From positions 434,001-498,000 of the forward strand of contig NZ_SMRT01000001.1 of assembly GCF_004354045.1 (NCBI RefSeq): a DNA stretch of 64,000 nucleotides, written 5' to 3'. The notes under the pieces are model-generated. The model was given only the letters and a program-made list of their open reading frames with translations. It searched no databases and had not been told where the DNA came from. A program made the translations under genes and the position numbers. The stretch is from Paenibacillus piri (GTDB taxonomy: Bacteria > Bacillota > Bacilli > Paenibacillales > NBRC-103111). Numbering within the stretch: the stretch's first letter is position 1; each line of letters opens with the position of its first letter. Positions 17,185 through 25,547 of this stretch are shown one piece after another.

Positions 17185-17456
17185 CGCTGATACCTCCTTT
17201 TGGAATAGCGGATGTGCATCCGCAACTCGTTATGGCTGGCTTATGTTCGTTCTGCGTTCGACAACATTTCTAGGTGCACATCATATTATGCGCTTCCGCT
17301 GCGCGACTTATGTAGACCGTAAACGGCAAAAATGAATTTAACCGAAAATTAGCTAATCGGCATGGTGTTGGATATAATATAATAGAAAAATGGTTGTTTG
17401 TCCGACGGCAGTCGGCGCGCCACGAAAGGAAAGGCAAGAAAGGCAGGGAATTTGAA

Positions 17457-19823
17457 TTGAACAGCAAAATATTAAAAACATTGGACTTTTCCGTCATTTT
17501 ACATAAATGTGCCCACCACGCGGCGACCAGCCTGGGCAAGGAGCGTTTAGAAAAGCTGTTCCCGAGCGGAGATTTTATTGAAGTCAAGGAACGTTTGAAG
17601 GCGACCGACGAAGCCGTAAATGTAAATCGTCTCAAAGGCGGCGCGCCGTTCGGCGGCATCCGTGACGTCACCCATGCGATACACCGCGCCAGAATCGGGG
17701 GGATGCTGAATCCGGCCGAGCTATTTGATGTGGCCAATACGATTTACGGCGGACGCCGTCTGAAGCGTTTTCTTGAAGGGGTGCATGAGGATTATCCGAT
17801 TCCGCTGCTAATCGCGCTGACCGAATCGGTTGCCGAGCTGAAAACGACCGAGGGTCGGATCAAGCAGTGCATCGATGATAATGCGCAGGTGGTCGATTCA
17901 GCAAGCCCCGAGCTTGCGAGAGTTCGGCAGGAGCTGCGAACGAGCGAGACGCGGGCGCGGGACCGGCTGGAGCAAATGGTTCGAACGCCGTCGATTCAAA
18001 AAATGCTGCAGGATAATCTGGTCACAATCCGCAACGATCGTTACGTCATTCCGGTCAAACAGGAATACCGCAGTCATTTCGGCGGGATGATACACGATCA
18101 GTCCGCCTCGGGCGCCACGCTGTTCATCGAGCCGGAGCAGGTCGTGCAATTGAACAACCGGGTGCGCGAGCTGAAGCTGAAGGAAGAAAAGGAAATCGAG
18201 AAAATATTGCTGATGCTTTCCGCGCTTGTAGCCGAAGTTGCGGACGAGCTGCTCGGCAGTCTGGACGTATTGGCGGAGCTCGATTTCAATTTCGCCAAGG
18301 CTGGGCTTGCTCATGAAATGAAAGCGACGCTGCCGATTTTGAACGACCGCGGATTTATCAAGCTCAAGCGGGGACGTCATCCGCTTATCGCCGCGGATAA
18401 GGTTGTACCGCTCGATATCGAGCTGGGGAACCGGTATACGACGATCATCGTAACCGGGCCGAATACAGGAGGCAAGACCGTATCGTTGAAAACGATCGGC
18501 CTGCTGTCGTTGATGGCGATGTCCGGCCTGTTCGTACCGGCGGAGGAAGGCAGCCAGCTTTGCGTATTTGATGCCATTTATGCCGATATAGGCGACGAGC
18601 AAAGCATTGAACAAAGCCTCAGCACGTTTTCCAGCCATATGACGAACATCATCAGTATCTTGCGCGACATGACGCCGAAAAGCCTTGTGCTGATGGATGA
18701 GCTGGGAGCCGGAACCGACCCTGCCGAAGGCTCGGCGCTGGCGATTGCGCTGCTTGAATATATTCACCGCATGGGCTGCCGGATCGTTGCTACGACGCAT
18801 TACAGCGAGCTGAAGGCTTATGCCTATGAACGGCAGGGCATAATTAACGCGAGCATGGAGTTCGATGTGCAGACGCTGAGCCCGACTTACCGGCTGCTCG
18901 TAGGCGTCCCCGGGCGAAGCAACGCTTTTGCGATCGCCGAGCGGCTCGGGCTGGCCAAATCGATCATCGATCACGCCCGCGGGCAGGTTGGCGAGGAGGA
19001 GCAGCGCGTGGAGTCGATGATCGCCACGCTGGAGGAAAACCGGCTTACCGCGGAAGCCGAGCGGACGACCGCCGAGCGGCAGCGCCGCGAGGTCGAAGCG
19101 CTGCGCGACAAGCTGGAGGCGCAGCAGCAGCGCTTCGAGGAACAGCGCGACAAGCTGTTCGAGAAGGCGGAGCGAGAAGCGCAGGAGGCTGTGGCAAAGG
19201 CGCGGCGCGAGGCCGACGAAATTATCGGCGAGCTGCGGCGCATGCAGCGTGAGGCGGCGCTCGGCGTGAAGGATCACCAGCTGAGCGATGCGAAGCGCAG
19301 GCTCGACCAGGCGGCACCGGAGCTGAGAACGAAAAAAGCGCCGTCGAAGAGCGCCAGGAAGCCCGATAAGCTGGAGCCGGGCGATGAAGTGATGGTGACG
19401 AACTTGCGCCAAAAGGGCCATATCGTCGATATCGTTAATGATCATGAAGCGATGGTACAGCTCGGCATCATGAAGATGAAGGTGCAGCTGGCTGATCTCG
19501 AGCTGGTGAAAGCGGCTCCCGCCGCCAAAAAACCGCAGCCGCAAGCAGCGGCCAGCGTCAAACGGACGCGCGACGACAACGCCCGGATGGAGCTCGATTT
19601 GCGCGGGGCCAATCTGGAGGAAGCGATGATCGAGGTCGACCGATTTCTGGACGAATCATACTTGGCGAATTTTGGAAGTGTCTACATTATACATGGCAAG
19701 GGCACGGGCGTTCTGCGCACCGGTATCCAGGAATTTTTGCGCAAGCATAAGCATGTCAAAGCATACCGGATCGGCAATTACAACGAAGGCGGCACCGGCG
19801 TCACCGTAGCCGAGCTGAATTGA
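17457..19823 (+). CDS. mutS2: Endonuclease MutS2
   Basis: MutS2 is a MutS-like ATPase with an Smr nuclease domain. It acts on branched or recombining DNA, and in Bacillus it also rescues collided ribosomes. The TTG at 17457 gives MNSKILKTLDF, the normal N terminus, and 788 residues, the usual length; an in-frame upstream ATG lacks support. Order of parts: core and lever (about 1-300), ATPase with Walker A GPNTGGKT (334-341), signature STFSSHM and Walker B LVLMDELGAGTDP, a long charged coiled coil (about 510-630), a KOW-like segment (PGDEVMVTNLRQKG), and the Smr domain (about 705-788) with LDLRG and the nuclease motif HGKGTG. Confidence 0.96.
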   Translation: MNSKILKTLDFSVILHKCAHHAATSLGKERLEKLFPSGDFIEVKERLKATDEAVNVNRLKGGAPFGGIRDVTHAIHRARIGGMLNPAELFDVANTIYGGRRLKRFLEGVHEDYPIPLLIALTESVAELKTTEGRIKQCIDDNAQVVDSASPELARVRQELRTSETRARDRLEQMVRTPSIQKMLQDNLVTIRNDRYVIPVKQEYRSHFGGMIHDQSASGATLFIEPEQVVQLNNRVRELKLKEEKEIEKILLMLSALVAEVADELLGSLDVLAELDFNFAKAGLAHEMKATLPILNDRGFIKLKRGRHPLIAADKVVPLDIELGNRYTTIIVTGPNTGGKTVSLKTIGLLSLMAMSGLFVPAEEGSQLCVFDAIYADIGDEQSIEQSLSTFSSHMTNIISILRDMTPKSLVLMDELGAGTDPAEGSALAIALLEYIHRMGCRIVATTHYSELKAYAYERQGIINASMEFDVQTLSPTYRLLVGVPGRSNAFAIAERLGLAKSIIDHARGQVGEEEQRVESMIATLEENRLTAEAERTTAERQRREVEALRDKLEAQQQRFEEQRDKLFEKAEREAQEAVAKARREADEIIGELRRMQREAALGVKDHQLSDAKRRLDQAAPELRTKKAPSKSARKPDKLEPGDEVMVTNLRQKGHIVDIVNDHEAMVQLGIMKMKVQLADLELVKAAPAAKKPQPQAAASVKRTRDDNARMELDLRGANLEEAMIEVDRFLDESYLANFGSVYIIHGKGTGVLRTGIQEFLRKHKHVKAYRIGNYNEGGTGVTVAELN

Positions 19824-19845
19824 CAAAAAAATTTTTTGCAGCCTT

Positions 19846-19873
19846 TGAAACTCCTTTTGCTTTTTTCCGTATG
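19846..19873 (+). promoter_or_regulatory. Sigma-W-type ECF promoter before pspA
   Basis: TGAAAC (19846-19851) and CGTATG (19868-19873) are separated by 16 bases that are T-rich. This matches the known sigma-W consensus TGAAAC-N16-CGTA. The pspA gene of Bacillus subtilis is a sigma-W target, which supports the assignment. An additional TATAAT at 19924-19929 could belong to a second, sigma-A start, but no good -35 was found. Confidence 0.7.
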
Positions 19874-19963
19874 AATAACTATGAAACAACCAAGTTGCTG
19901 CAGCAATGTAAGGTAGCGTTTGTTATAATAAAAAAAAGCCAATTCATGGGAGGAAGTAAAACA

Positions 19964-20641
19964 ATGGGAATTTTTAAAAGATTGCGTGATATGACAATGG
20001 CTTCAATTAACGATCTGCTCGACAAGGCCGAAGATCCTGTCAAAATGCTCAACCAATTTTTGCGCGACATGGAAGAGGATATCAACGAAGCCGAAGTTGC
20101 TGTAGCGAAGCAAATCGCGGTGGAAAAAAAGTTTAAGCAGCAGTTTGAAGAAGCCGGCGAAATGGTGACAAAACGCGAGGAGCAAGCGCTTAAAGCGTTG
20201 GAGCAGGGCAATGAGGATTTGGCCCGCCGCGCGCTGCAGGATAAGAAAGAGCATCAAATCCGCTTCGACGAAATGAAGAAGCAGTACGATATCGCCAAAG
20301 GCAATGCCGATCGTCTGCGCAGCCAGCTGCAGGAAATGAAAGACGAGCTGACCAAAATGAAAAACAAAAAGGATCTGCTCGTGGCTCGTGCCGAAGCCGC
20401 AAAAGCGCAAAAGCAAATCAATCAGGCGATTTCCGGCTTCGGAACCGATAATGCGGCCAAAGGCTTTGACCGTATGTCCGAGAAGGTGCTGCAAATGGAG
20501 GCCGAGGCGGAAGCCAGCAATGAGCTTCGTTCCAAAGACCGCAGCCTCGATGACGAGCTTGATCAATTGAAGAAGAGCGACGGCGTCGATGACGAGCTGG
20601 CGGCATTGAGAGCCAAGCTGCAGGCCAAAAAAGAAGGTTAA
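19964..20641 (+). CDS. pspA: PspA/IM30 family phage shock protein
   Basis: This 225-residue coiled-coil protein belongs to the PspA/Vipp1/ESCRT-III superfamily, which assembles on the inner face of the membrane and stabilises it under stress. The N-terminal amphipathic helix and start of helix 1 read MGIFKRLRDMTMASINDLLD, followed by EDPVKMLNQFLRDMEEDINE, the family hallmark. The remainder is helical. The ATG has GGGAGGAAG upstream. DUF350, a 27-residue membrane peptide and a zinc-ribbon gene follow in the same direction; PspA and DUF350 genes are also neighbours in the enterobacterial yjf cluster. Confidence 0.95.
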   Translation: MGIFKRLRDMTMASINDLLDKAEDPVKMLNQFLRDMEEDINEAEVAVAKQIAVEKKFKQQFEEAGEMVTKREEQALKALEQGNEDLARRALQDKKEHQIRFDEMKKQYDIAKGNADRLRSQLQEMKDELTKMKNKKDLLVARAEAAKAQKQINQAISGFGTDNAAKGFDRMSEKVLQMEAEAEASNELRSKDRSLDDELDQLKKSDGVDDELAALRAKLQAKKEG

Positions 20642-20744
20642 TCCGATAGGTGTTCGTGGGGAGGCTGGGGCATTTGCCGCAGTCTCTTACTCCGTTAAAA
20701 CGATAAAACGATTTGGGTTACGTCTACGAGAGTGGGGTATTTAA

Positions 20745-21167
20745 ATGATGAATGAAGAGGTGGATGTATTGTTGAGCAACCCGTATGTGGAGACATTAGC
20801 GTTTTTTTCGATTGCCATTCTCGCTCTGATCGTGTTTTTGGCGATTTTTGAAATGGTGACCAAATACAAAGACTGGGAAGAAATTAAAAACGGGAATGTG
20901 TCTGTCGCTATGGCTACGGGGGGGAAAATATTCGGGATTTGCAATCTGTTCCGGTTTGCGATACTAAATAACGATTCGCTGCTTCATTCCTTGATTTGGG
21001 CGGGGTATGGCTTTATTTTGCTGCTTGCGGCCTACTTCATTTTCGAATTTCTGACGCCTTATTTTAAAATCGACGAGCAGATTCAAAAGGACAACCGTGC
21101 GGTCGGTTTCCTTTCGTTGATCATTTCGGTTTCGATTTCTTACGTCGTCGGCGCCTGCGTAACGTAA
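20745..21167 (+). CDS. DUF350 family membrane protein
   Basis: This 140-residue protein has four hydrophobic segments (about residues 17-40, 53-72, 80-103 and 116-138) and the DUF350 pattern of an early acidic loop followed by MATGGKIFG. The family occurs with PspA homologues and is otherwise uncharacterised. The start may be 20745 or the adjacent ATG at 20748; only a weak GTGGGG lies upstream. The gene is 103 bases after pspA and probably part of the same unit. Confidence 0.85.
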   Translation: MMNEEVDVLLSNPYVETLAFFSIAILALIVFLAIFEMVTKYKDWEEIKNGNVSVAMATGGKIFGICNLFRFAILNNDSLLHSLIWAGYGFILLLAAYFIFEFLTPYFKIDEQIQKDNRAVGFLSLIISVSISYVVGACVT

Positions 21168-21198
21168 TCGGAATGACAGACAGCCCAGGAGGCATAGT

Positions 21199-21282
21199 AT
21201 GAAGTATTTGTGGGGTACATTGTTTGTTTTGGCGCTTGTATTTGTGGGTGCCGGTGTCTATTATTTTATAAATCATGCCTAA
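21199..21282 (+). CDS. 27-residue single-span membrane peptide
   Basis: A short frame codes for a peptide beginning MKYLWGTLFVLALVFVGAG and ending YYFINHA. Nearly the whole length is one membrane segment with one basic residue near the start. An AGGAGG ribosome site lies 7 bases before the ATG, the spacing to the flanking genes is tight (31 and 30 bases), and the direction agrees with the pspA unit. These facts make it likely to be translated. Function is unknown; small membrane peptides often modulate neighbouring membrane proteins. Confidence 0.65.
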   Translation: MKYLWGTLFVLALVFVGAGVYYFINHA

Positions 21283-21312
21283 CGGCGTGCAGAAGAAACC
21301 GGAGGAATGACC

Positions 21313-21825
21313 ATGACGCAGTATGACCGTCTGTGCCCTTGGTGCCAAACGGAAATTGTGTGGGATCCCGAGCTCGGACCTGAGGATACGTGCCCGCACT
21401 GCTTGAACGAATTGGGAGAGTACCGGAGCGTATCGCTGAAAGTAAAGCAGGACGGCCAGCAGCTCGTGTACGACGATGAGCCGTTGGAGGACGACGATAT
21501 TGAAGACGACGATCTGGTCGATTTGGAGGATGATGAAGGCGACACGACGTTCGATGAATATGTGGAGGGCACGCAGAGGGTGCTCGACTTGCAGGAGGAG
21601 GCTCCGGAGTGCACATTCTGTCAAAGCTTTATGCTGTTGGCCGGCAGCCGGACGATGGGCGATGATTTTACGCCGCTTTTGCCCGGCAAGCTGAAGGAGC
21701 CTTTGGTTAAACCGACGAGTACGCTCAAAGTATATGTCTGCCCTTCCTGCTTTAAAGTCGAACATATGTTGGGCGAGGACGAACGGCTCTCGATGATCGA
21801 GCTGCTGCGGGAGAACGGAAAATAA
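21313..21825 (+). CDS. Acidic double zinc-ribbon protein, function unknown
   Basis: This 170-residue cytoplasmic protein has one zinc ribbon at the N terminus (CPWC near residue 8 and CPHC near residue 29), a very acidic middle (about residues 55-80, runs of Asp and Glu) and a second pair of cysteine knuckles (CTFC near 101 and CPSC near 146). No known domain name can be given. The ATG at 21313 is preferred because GGAGG lies 7 bases before it. The position at the end of the pspA-DUF350 unit suggests a role in envelope stress, which is only context; Bacillus ydjFG pairs a PspA with a zinc-ribbon protein in a similar way. Confidence 0.7.
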   Translation: MTQYDRLCPWCQTEIVWDPELGPEDTCPHCLNELGEYRSVSLKVKQDGQQLVYDDEPLEDDDIEDDDLVDLEDDEGDTTFDEYVEGTQRVLDLQEEAPECTFCQSFMLLAGSRTMGDDFTPLLPGKLKEPLVKPTSTLKVYVCPSCFKVEHMLGEDERLSMIELLRENGK

Positions 21826-21829
21826 GGCA

Positions 21830-21879
21830 TGAAAGGGAATTTCACGGCACAGCGCTGCCGGAGCGATTCCCTTTTTTTG
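21830..21879 (+). terminator. Terminator of the pspA unit
   Basis: AAAGGGAAT pairs with ATTCCCTTT around a loop containing GGCA/TGCC, followed by seven T residues. Confidence 0.88.
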
Positions 21880-21895
21880 TTGCATGGGAAGCTTG

Positions 21896-21993
21896 CGAAA
21901 TGATGCGCAGCAGCTTCTTGGCGATAACCGAAGGCCCCAGGACATTAACTCGGAATAAGCTTCAGAGTGGCTTCATTTTTGGGGGATTCGTTC
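21896..21993 (+). repeat. R3 repeat copy 1 (degenerate, shortened)
   Basis: This copy shares GATGCGCAGCA, GATAACCG, GGCTTC and TTTTTGGGGGA in order with the other R3 copies at 25255 and 44344 but has lost the middle part. It begins directly after the terminator of the pspA unit. Confidence 0.65.
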
Positions 21994-22056
21994 CAAGTCT
22001 CATGTTTTTTACGGGATTTGGGAAGGGTAACTAGGACGTCATAATTTCTCGTACAG

Positions 22057-23385
22057 GTGAGTATGGATATGAACTCTGGAATCAAAAGCTTCCCGGAAAA
22101 ATGGATCCGGCGTGCCGCCGACCGTTCGTCCTGGCATTATCGCGGACAGGAGGGCTCCGCTCCCCCGGAAAAATCAAAACAATCTTTAACCGGACAGTCC
22201 CGGCTGCTGTTGACGGTCCATGGATTATGCGCAGTGGCCAACGCTTTATCCGGAACTTTCGTCAATGTGTACTTATGGAAAGCGCGTCAAGACTTTTTGG
22301 TGCTCGGATGGTTCACGCTGATAAACCATGTGGCGATGGCGCTGACCTTTTGGCTTGCGGGCAAGTGGGTCAAGGAGCATAATAAAATGAATTGCCTGCG
22401 CGCCGGGGTGGTGGTATCGGCCGTATTTTATATGCTGGTCCTCTGGTTTGGCGTACGTGCCGTCGATTATTATTGGCTGCTGGGCGTGATACAGGGAACG
22501 GCGGCCGGATTTTTCTGGCTGGCGTTTAATGTGGTCTATTTCGAGGTGACCGATCCCGGCAACCGGGACCGTTTCAACGGATGGGCCGGTCTGCTCGGCT
22601 CGGGAGCCGGCATGATTGCGCCGTGGATTTCCGGCTATCTGATCGTGCATATGAAGCAAACGAGTGGCTACCGGCTTATTTTTACGATATCGTTAATCGT
22701 GTTTTTGCTCGGCGTGGTGGTCAGTTTTTTTCTGAAAAAGCGCAAATCCGTCGGACATTACGAGTGGCTGCTGGCGGCGCGCTGCTTGAGACAAAAAGAA
22801 ACGGCCTGGCGGACCGTATCCGCGGCATTGGTCGCCCAAGGCGTTCGCGAAGGGGTATTCGGTTTTATGATCGCGCTGCTCGTATATGTACATACCGGCA
22901 ATGAAATGAAGCTGGGCAACTTCTCGCTCGTCACCTCGGCGGTTGCGTTATTCAGCTTTATGCTCGTCGGCAGGCTGCTTAAGCCGAATCACCGCAAAGG
23001 CGCAATGCTGTTGGGGGCGGTCATGATTGTGCTGGTGGTCGTGCCGTTTTTCTGGAAGGTGAATTTTACGACGCTGCTGCTGTTCGGTATCGGGGTCGGG
23101 CTGTTTTTTCCGTTGTATTCGATTCCGATTACTTCCTCGGTATTCGACTTGATCGGCGGCAACGCGGACAGCGTAAAGCGGCGGGAGGAGTATATCGTAC
23201 TGCGGGAGCTGGCGCTCAATGTCGGGCGAATTTTTGGCTCGGTGCTGTTCATTATTGTCGTTTCGATGACGAAAAGTCCCCTTGCGATGAATGTGCTGCT
23301 GCTTGTTATCGGCAGCTCGCCGATTGTCACCTGGTTTTTTATGCGCCATGTCCATTCACGGACCGCAGCGGCGGTGCGGCATTAG
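22057..23385 (+). CDS. MFS transporter
   Basis: This 442-residue membrane protein has about twelve hydrophobic segments after a hydrophilic N-terminal stretch of roughly 45 residues. Segments such as GWFTLINHVAMALTFWLAGK and AGLLGSGAGMIAPWISGYL show the MFS arrangement. The start is uncertain: GTG at 22057, ATG at 22063 and ATG at 22069 are all possible, and an AGGTGA best fits the last. The substrate is unknown. The following cysteine synthase has its own promoter, so they are probably separate units. Confidence 0.8.
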   Translation: MSMDMNSGIKSFPEKWIRRAADRSSWHYRGQEGSAPPEKSKQSLTGQSRLLLTVHGLCAVANALSGTFVNVYLWKARQDFLVLGWFTLINHVAMALTFWLAGKWVKEHNKMNCLRAGVVVSAVFYMLVLWFGVRAVDYYWLLGVIQGTAAGFFWLAFNVVYFEVTDPGNRDRFNGWAGLLGSGAGMIAPWISGYLIVHMKQTSGYRLIFTISLIVFLLGVVVSFFLKKRKSVGHYEWLLAARCLRQKETAWRTVSAALVAQGVREGVFGFMIALLVYVHTGNEMKLGNFSLVTSAVALFSFMLVGRLLKPNHRKGAMLLGAVMIVLVVVPFFWKVNFTTLLLFGIGVGLFFPLYSIPITSSVFDLIGGNADSVKRREEYIVLRELALNVGRIFGSVLFIIVVSMTKSPLAMNVLLLVIGSSPIVTWFFMRHVHSRTAAAVRH

Positions 23386-23399
23386 CCCGCCATGACAGC

Positions 23400-23441
23400 C
23401 GAAGAAGCCGTTTGCCTGCCGGGGCAAGCGGCTTTCCGCAT
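23400..23441 (+). terminator. Terminator-like hairpin after the MFS gene
   Basis: GAAGCCGTTTGCC pairs with GGCAAGCGGCTTTC around a 3-4 base loop. The T run is short, so efficiency is uncertain. Confidence 0.6.
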
Positions 23442-23481
23442 TCGTCCGGCGAGTAGACCGCGAGGGGCAGCAAAGTAATTA

Positions 23482-23509
23482 TTGACAAAAAGCTGCGTCC
23501 CGCTACAAT
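23482..23509 (+). promoter_or_regulatory. Sigma-A promoter of the cysteine synthase gene
   Basis: A perfect -35 TTGACA and a -10 TACAAT are spaced by 16 bases, 55 bases before the chosen TTG start. Confidence 0.75.
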
Positions 23510-23563
23510 AGTCGGTATACTTATATGGAAGCTAGGAATTGGTGCATGAAGGAGCGAGCAGCA

Positions 23564-24490
23564 TTGAAAACGAACATTCGAATGGTAAACAGTGTAACGG
23601 AGCTGATCGGCGATACCCCGGCGGTGCGAATTCGCCGGCTGGCAGGGGAGAACGATGCCGAGGTGTACGTAAAGCTGGAATACTTCAACCCGAGCGGCAG
23701 CGTCAAGGACCGTGCGGCTTACAACCTGATCGCGCAGGCGGAAAAGGATGGCGTGCTGAAGCCGGGCGCGACGATTATCGAGCCGACCAGCGGCAATACC
23801 GGCATCGGCCTGGCGATGAATGCGGCGGCCAAAGGGTATAAGGCGATCTTGGTCATGCCGGATAATATGACGAAGGAACGGATTAACTTGCTGAAGGCTT
23901 ACGGTGCGGAGGTTGTTTTGTCGCCGGCCGCTGAACGGATGCCGGGCGCGATCCGCAAGGCGCTGGAGCTGCGGGAGCAAATTCCGGGCAGCTTTATTCC
24001 GCAGCAATTCGAGAATAAAGCGAATCCGGATATTCACCGGGTGACGACCGCCGTCGAGATTATCGAGCAGATGGAAGGCCGCCTGGATGCATTTGTCGCC
24101 TCGTCCGGGACCGGCGGCACGATCACGGGTACCGGCGAGGTGCTGCGCGAGAAGCTGCCGGGCATCCGGATTTACGTGGTGGAGCCGGCAGGTTCGCCGG
24201 TGCTGTCGGGCGGGCGGCCGGGGCCGCACAAATTGGTCGGAACGAGCCCCGGATTCGTGCCGGCGATACTGAATACGAATGTATACGACGAGATTGTACA
24301 GGTGACCGACGAAAACGCGTTAAACACGACGCGCGAGCTGGCGAGCCGGGAAGGCATACTTGTCGGGCCGTCGGCCGGCGCAACGGTATGGACTGCGCTG
24401 CAGGTGGCGCGCAAGCTGGGCAAAGGCAAGCGTGTGCTTTGTATCGCGCCCGATACGGGCGAGCGTTATTTAAGCATGGGTATTTTTTAA
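23564..24490 (+). CDS. Cysteine synthase (O-acetylserine sulfhydrylase family)
   Basis: This PLP enzyme of 308 residues would combine O-acetylserine with sulfide to give cysteine. The PLP lysine lies in the signature YFNPSGSVKDRAAYN (about residues 33-47), the substrate loop is EPTSGNTGIGLAMN (about 77-90), and the PLP phosphate site is SSGTGGTITGTG (about 181-192). The length fits CysK. The TTG at 23564 is preferred because GAAGGAG lies 9 bases before it. A related activity such as cystathionine beta-synthase or OPSS sulfhydrylase cannot be excluded, so cysK is likely but not certain. Confidence 0.88.
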   Translation: MKTNIRMVNSVTELIGDTPAVRIRRLAGENDAEVYVKLEYFNPSGSVKDRAAYNLIAQAEKDGVLKPGATIIEPTSGNTGIGLAMNAAAKGYKAILVMPDNMTKERINLLKAYGAEVVLSPAAERMPGAIRKALELREQIPGSFIPQQFENKANPDIHRVTTAVEIIEQMEGRLDAFVASSGTGGTITGTGEVLREKLPGIRIYVVEPAGSPVLSGGRPGPHKLVGTSPGFVPAILNTNVYDEIVQVTDENALNTTRELASREGILVGPSAGATVWTALQVARKLGKGKRVLCIAPDTGERYLSMGIF

Positions 24491-24529
24491 TCGCTCAAAT
24501 AACCAAGGCAGTCAAGTTGGCGTGATTAT

Positions 24530-24573
24530 TAAAGCCGGTGGAGGCAGTTTATCGCTTCCAGCGGCTTTTAAAT
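24530..24573 (+). terminator. Terminator after the cysteine synthase gene
   Basis: AAAGCCG-GGAG pairs with CTTCC-CGGCTTT around a loop of about 10 bases, followed by a short T-rich stretch. Confidence 0.65.
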
Positions 24574-24623
24574 TCCGTGTTTTACTTGTCAATCCTGATC
24601 ATCGCGACCGGATGGCAACGCCA

Positions 24624-24742
24624 TTTATCCGATTACGACTTTATCGGGTTAAGACCCCCACCTCTAAGGTGGGCCTTGAATCAGGTGGGGTAGAGTCCCC
24701 ATCTGATTCCCCGATGTTCAGCAAAGCTGAACGAGTTCACTC
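24624..24742 (-). repeat. R1 repeat copy 2
   Basis: This is a full-length copy in reverse orientation, with all four hairpins intact including the perfect GTTCAGC-TTT-GCTGAAC. On its own strand it is preceded by GGAG, like the other copies. It lies between the cysteine synthase terminator and the promoter of the next gene; the remaining sequence to 24824 shows only an imperfect hairpin ending in a T run at 24793-24802. Confidence 0.92.
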
Positions 24743-24824
24743 CGGTTTGCCGCAGGCTAAGGTTGTTTAGTGGCTCCTTGGGGTCCAAGTCGGGCTTTTT
24801 TTCACAAAAGCGGTCTGAATCGTA

Positions 24825-24853
24825 TTGAATAAAAATACATTTTAATGTATAAT
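24825..24853 (+). promoter_or_regulatory. Promoter of the short GNAT-like gene
   Basis: TTGAAT and a perfect TATAAT are 17 bases apart. The spacer contains the palindrome ATACATTTTAATGTAT, which overlaps the -10 and could be an operator. Confidence 0.65.
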
Positions 24854-24893
24854 TATTAATGTAAGCGATGATATCAATGGAAGGTGGAGCGAG

Positions 24894-25202
24894 ATGAAAA
24901 TAGCATTGGATAACGTGCTTCCCGGCTTGCCTGAATATCAGGAGCTGCTTTCCTCCATAGATGCCGATGGTGCGGATGCGGGACAGCAGTACGAAGCGTA
25001 TCGCAACAGCCGGTACGTGCTTGCGGCCTACGATCAGGGCCGGCTGGTTGGTATCGGCAGAGTCGCCGACGAAGGCGAAGCCGGGCAAGCCTGCCATATT
25101 ACTCTGCATCAAAACTACCGCGGCCGCGATGTCGATTTATATATGCGCAAGCTGTTGTCGGTTAACCGGATCGAATCTTGTTCATGCCGCGTCGGCGTCT
25201 AG
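24894..25202 (+). CDS. Short GNAT-like protein, possibly truncated
   Basis: The 102-residue product resembles the first part of a GNAT acetyltransferase: a substrate half with YRNSRYVLAAYDQGRLVGIG and a following strand and turn (ITLHQNYRGRDVDLYMRKLL) where the acetyl-CoA loop Q/R-x-x-G-x-G/A would normally lie. That loop reads NYRGRD and the second half of the fold is missing, so acetyl transfer is doubtful. A strong promoter and a GGTGGAGCGAG ribosome site precede it, and a terminator follows, so it seems to be expressed as is. It could be a decayed gene or a stand-alone small protein. Confidence 0.5.
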   Translation: MKIALDNVLPGLPEYQELLSSIDADGADAGQQYEAYRNSRYVLAAYDQGRLVGIGRVADEGEAGQACHITLHQNYRGRDVDLYMRKLLSVNRIESCSCRVGV

Positions 25203-25218
25203 CCGCCGCCATTTCACA

Positions 25219-25253
25219 TAAAGTCTGCGGCTCGCGCCTGCAGACTTTTTTTT
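25219..25253 (+). terminator. Terminator after the GNAT-like gene
   Basis: AAGTCTGC-G pairs with C-GCAGACTT around a small loop, followed by eight T residues. Confidence 0.88.
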
Positions 25254-25254
25254 A

Positions 25255-25405
25255 GGAAATTATGCGCAGCAAATTTCTGTGGATAACCGGGGGCTCCCCC
25301 AAAAGTAAGGTCAAAAGTTGCTTGCACTCTTGAGGAAACCCGGTGGATACGGGTTAGCGGAATTGGCTTCGGAGCTTCACGTCACTTTTGGGGGACTTTG
25401 TTCTG
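25255..25405 (+). repeat. R3 repeat copy 2
   Basis: This 150-base element is nearly identical to the copy at 44344. It starts GGAAATTATGCGCAGC and contains the long-range pair CCCCCAAAAGT / ACTTTTGGGGG, the hairpin built on AAGTTGC-TTGCACTCTT and the arms AACCCG/CGGGTT. It begins within two bases of the preceding terminator. The rest of the gap to 25541 shows no further feature. Confidence 0.88.
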
Positions 25406-25547
25406 TTACCGGCAGGCAGCAGCGAAGGCTGCGCTGCAGTAATGCTTTAACGTGCCGAGCATTCATATTTTTATTTTGCAATAAACGCTTGATTAGGTGT
25501 AATATGTAGTAATAATCTTTGAAACTCCTAGGAGGGTCAATTTGCCA

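Noticed and set aside
17898..19544. A 548-codon open frame on the minus strand opposite mutS2
   Set aside because: It lies fully inside mutS2 and shows no recognisable protein features.
25318..25509. Short coding frame inside R3 repeats (also at 44409)
   Set aside because: The similar peptides at both sites reflect the DNA repeat; there is no ribosome site and the ends differ.
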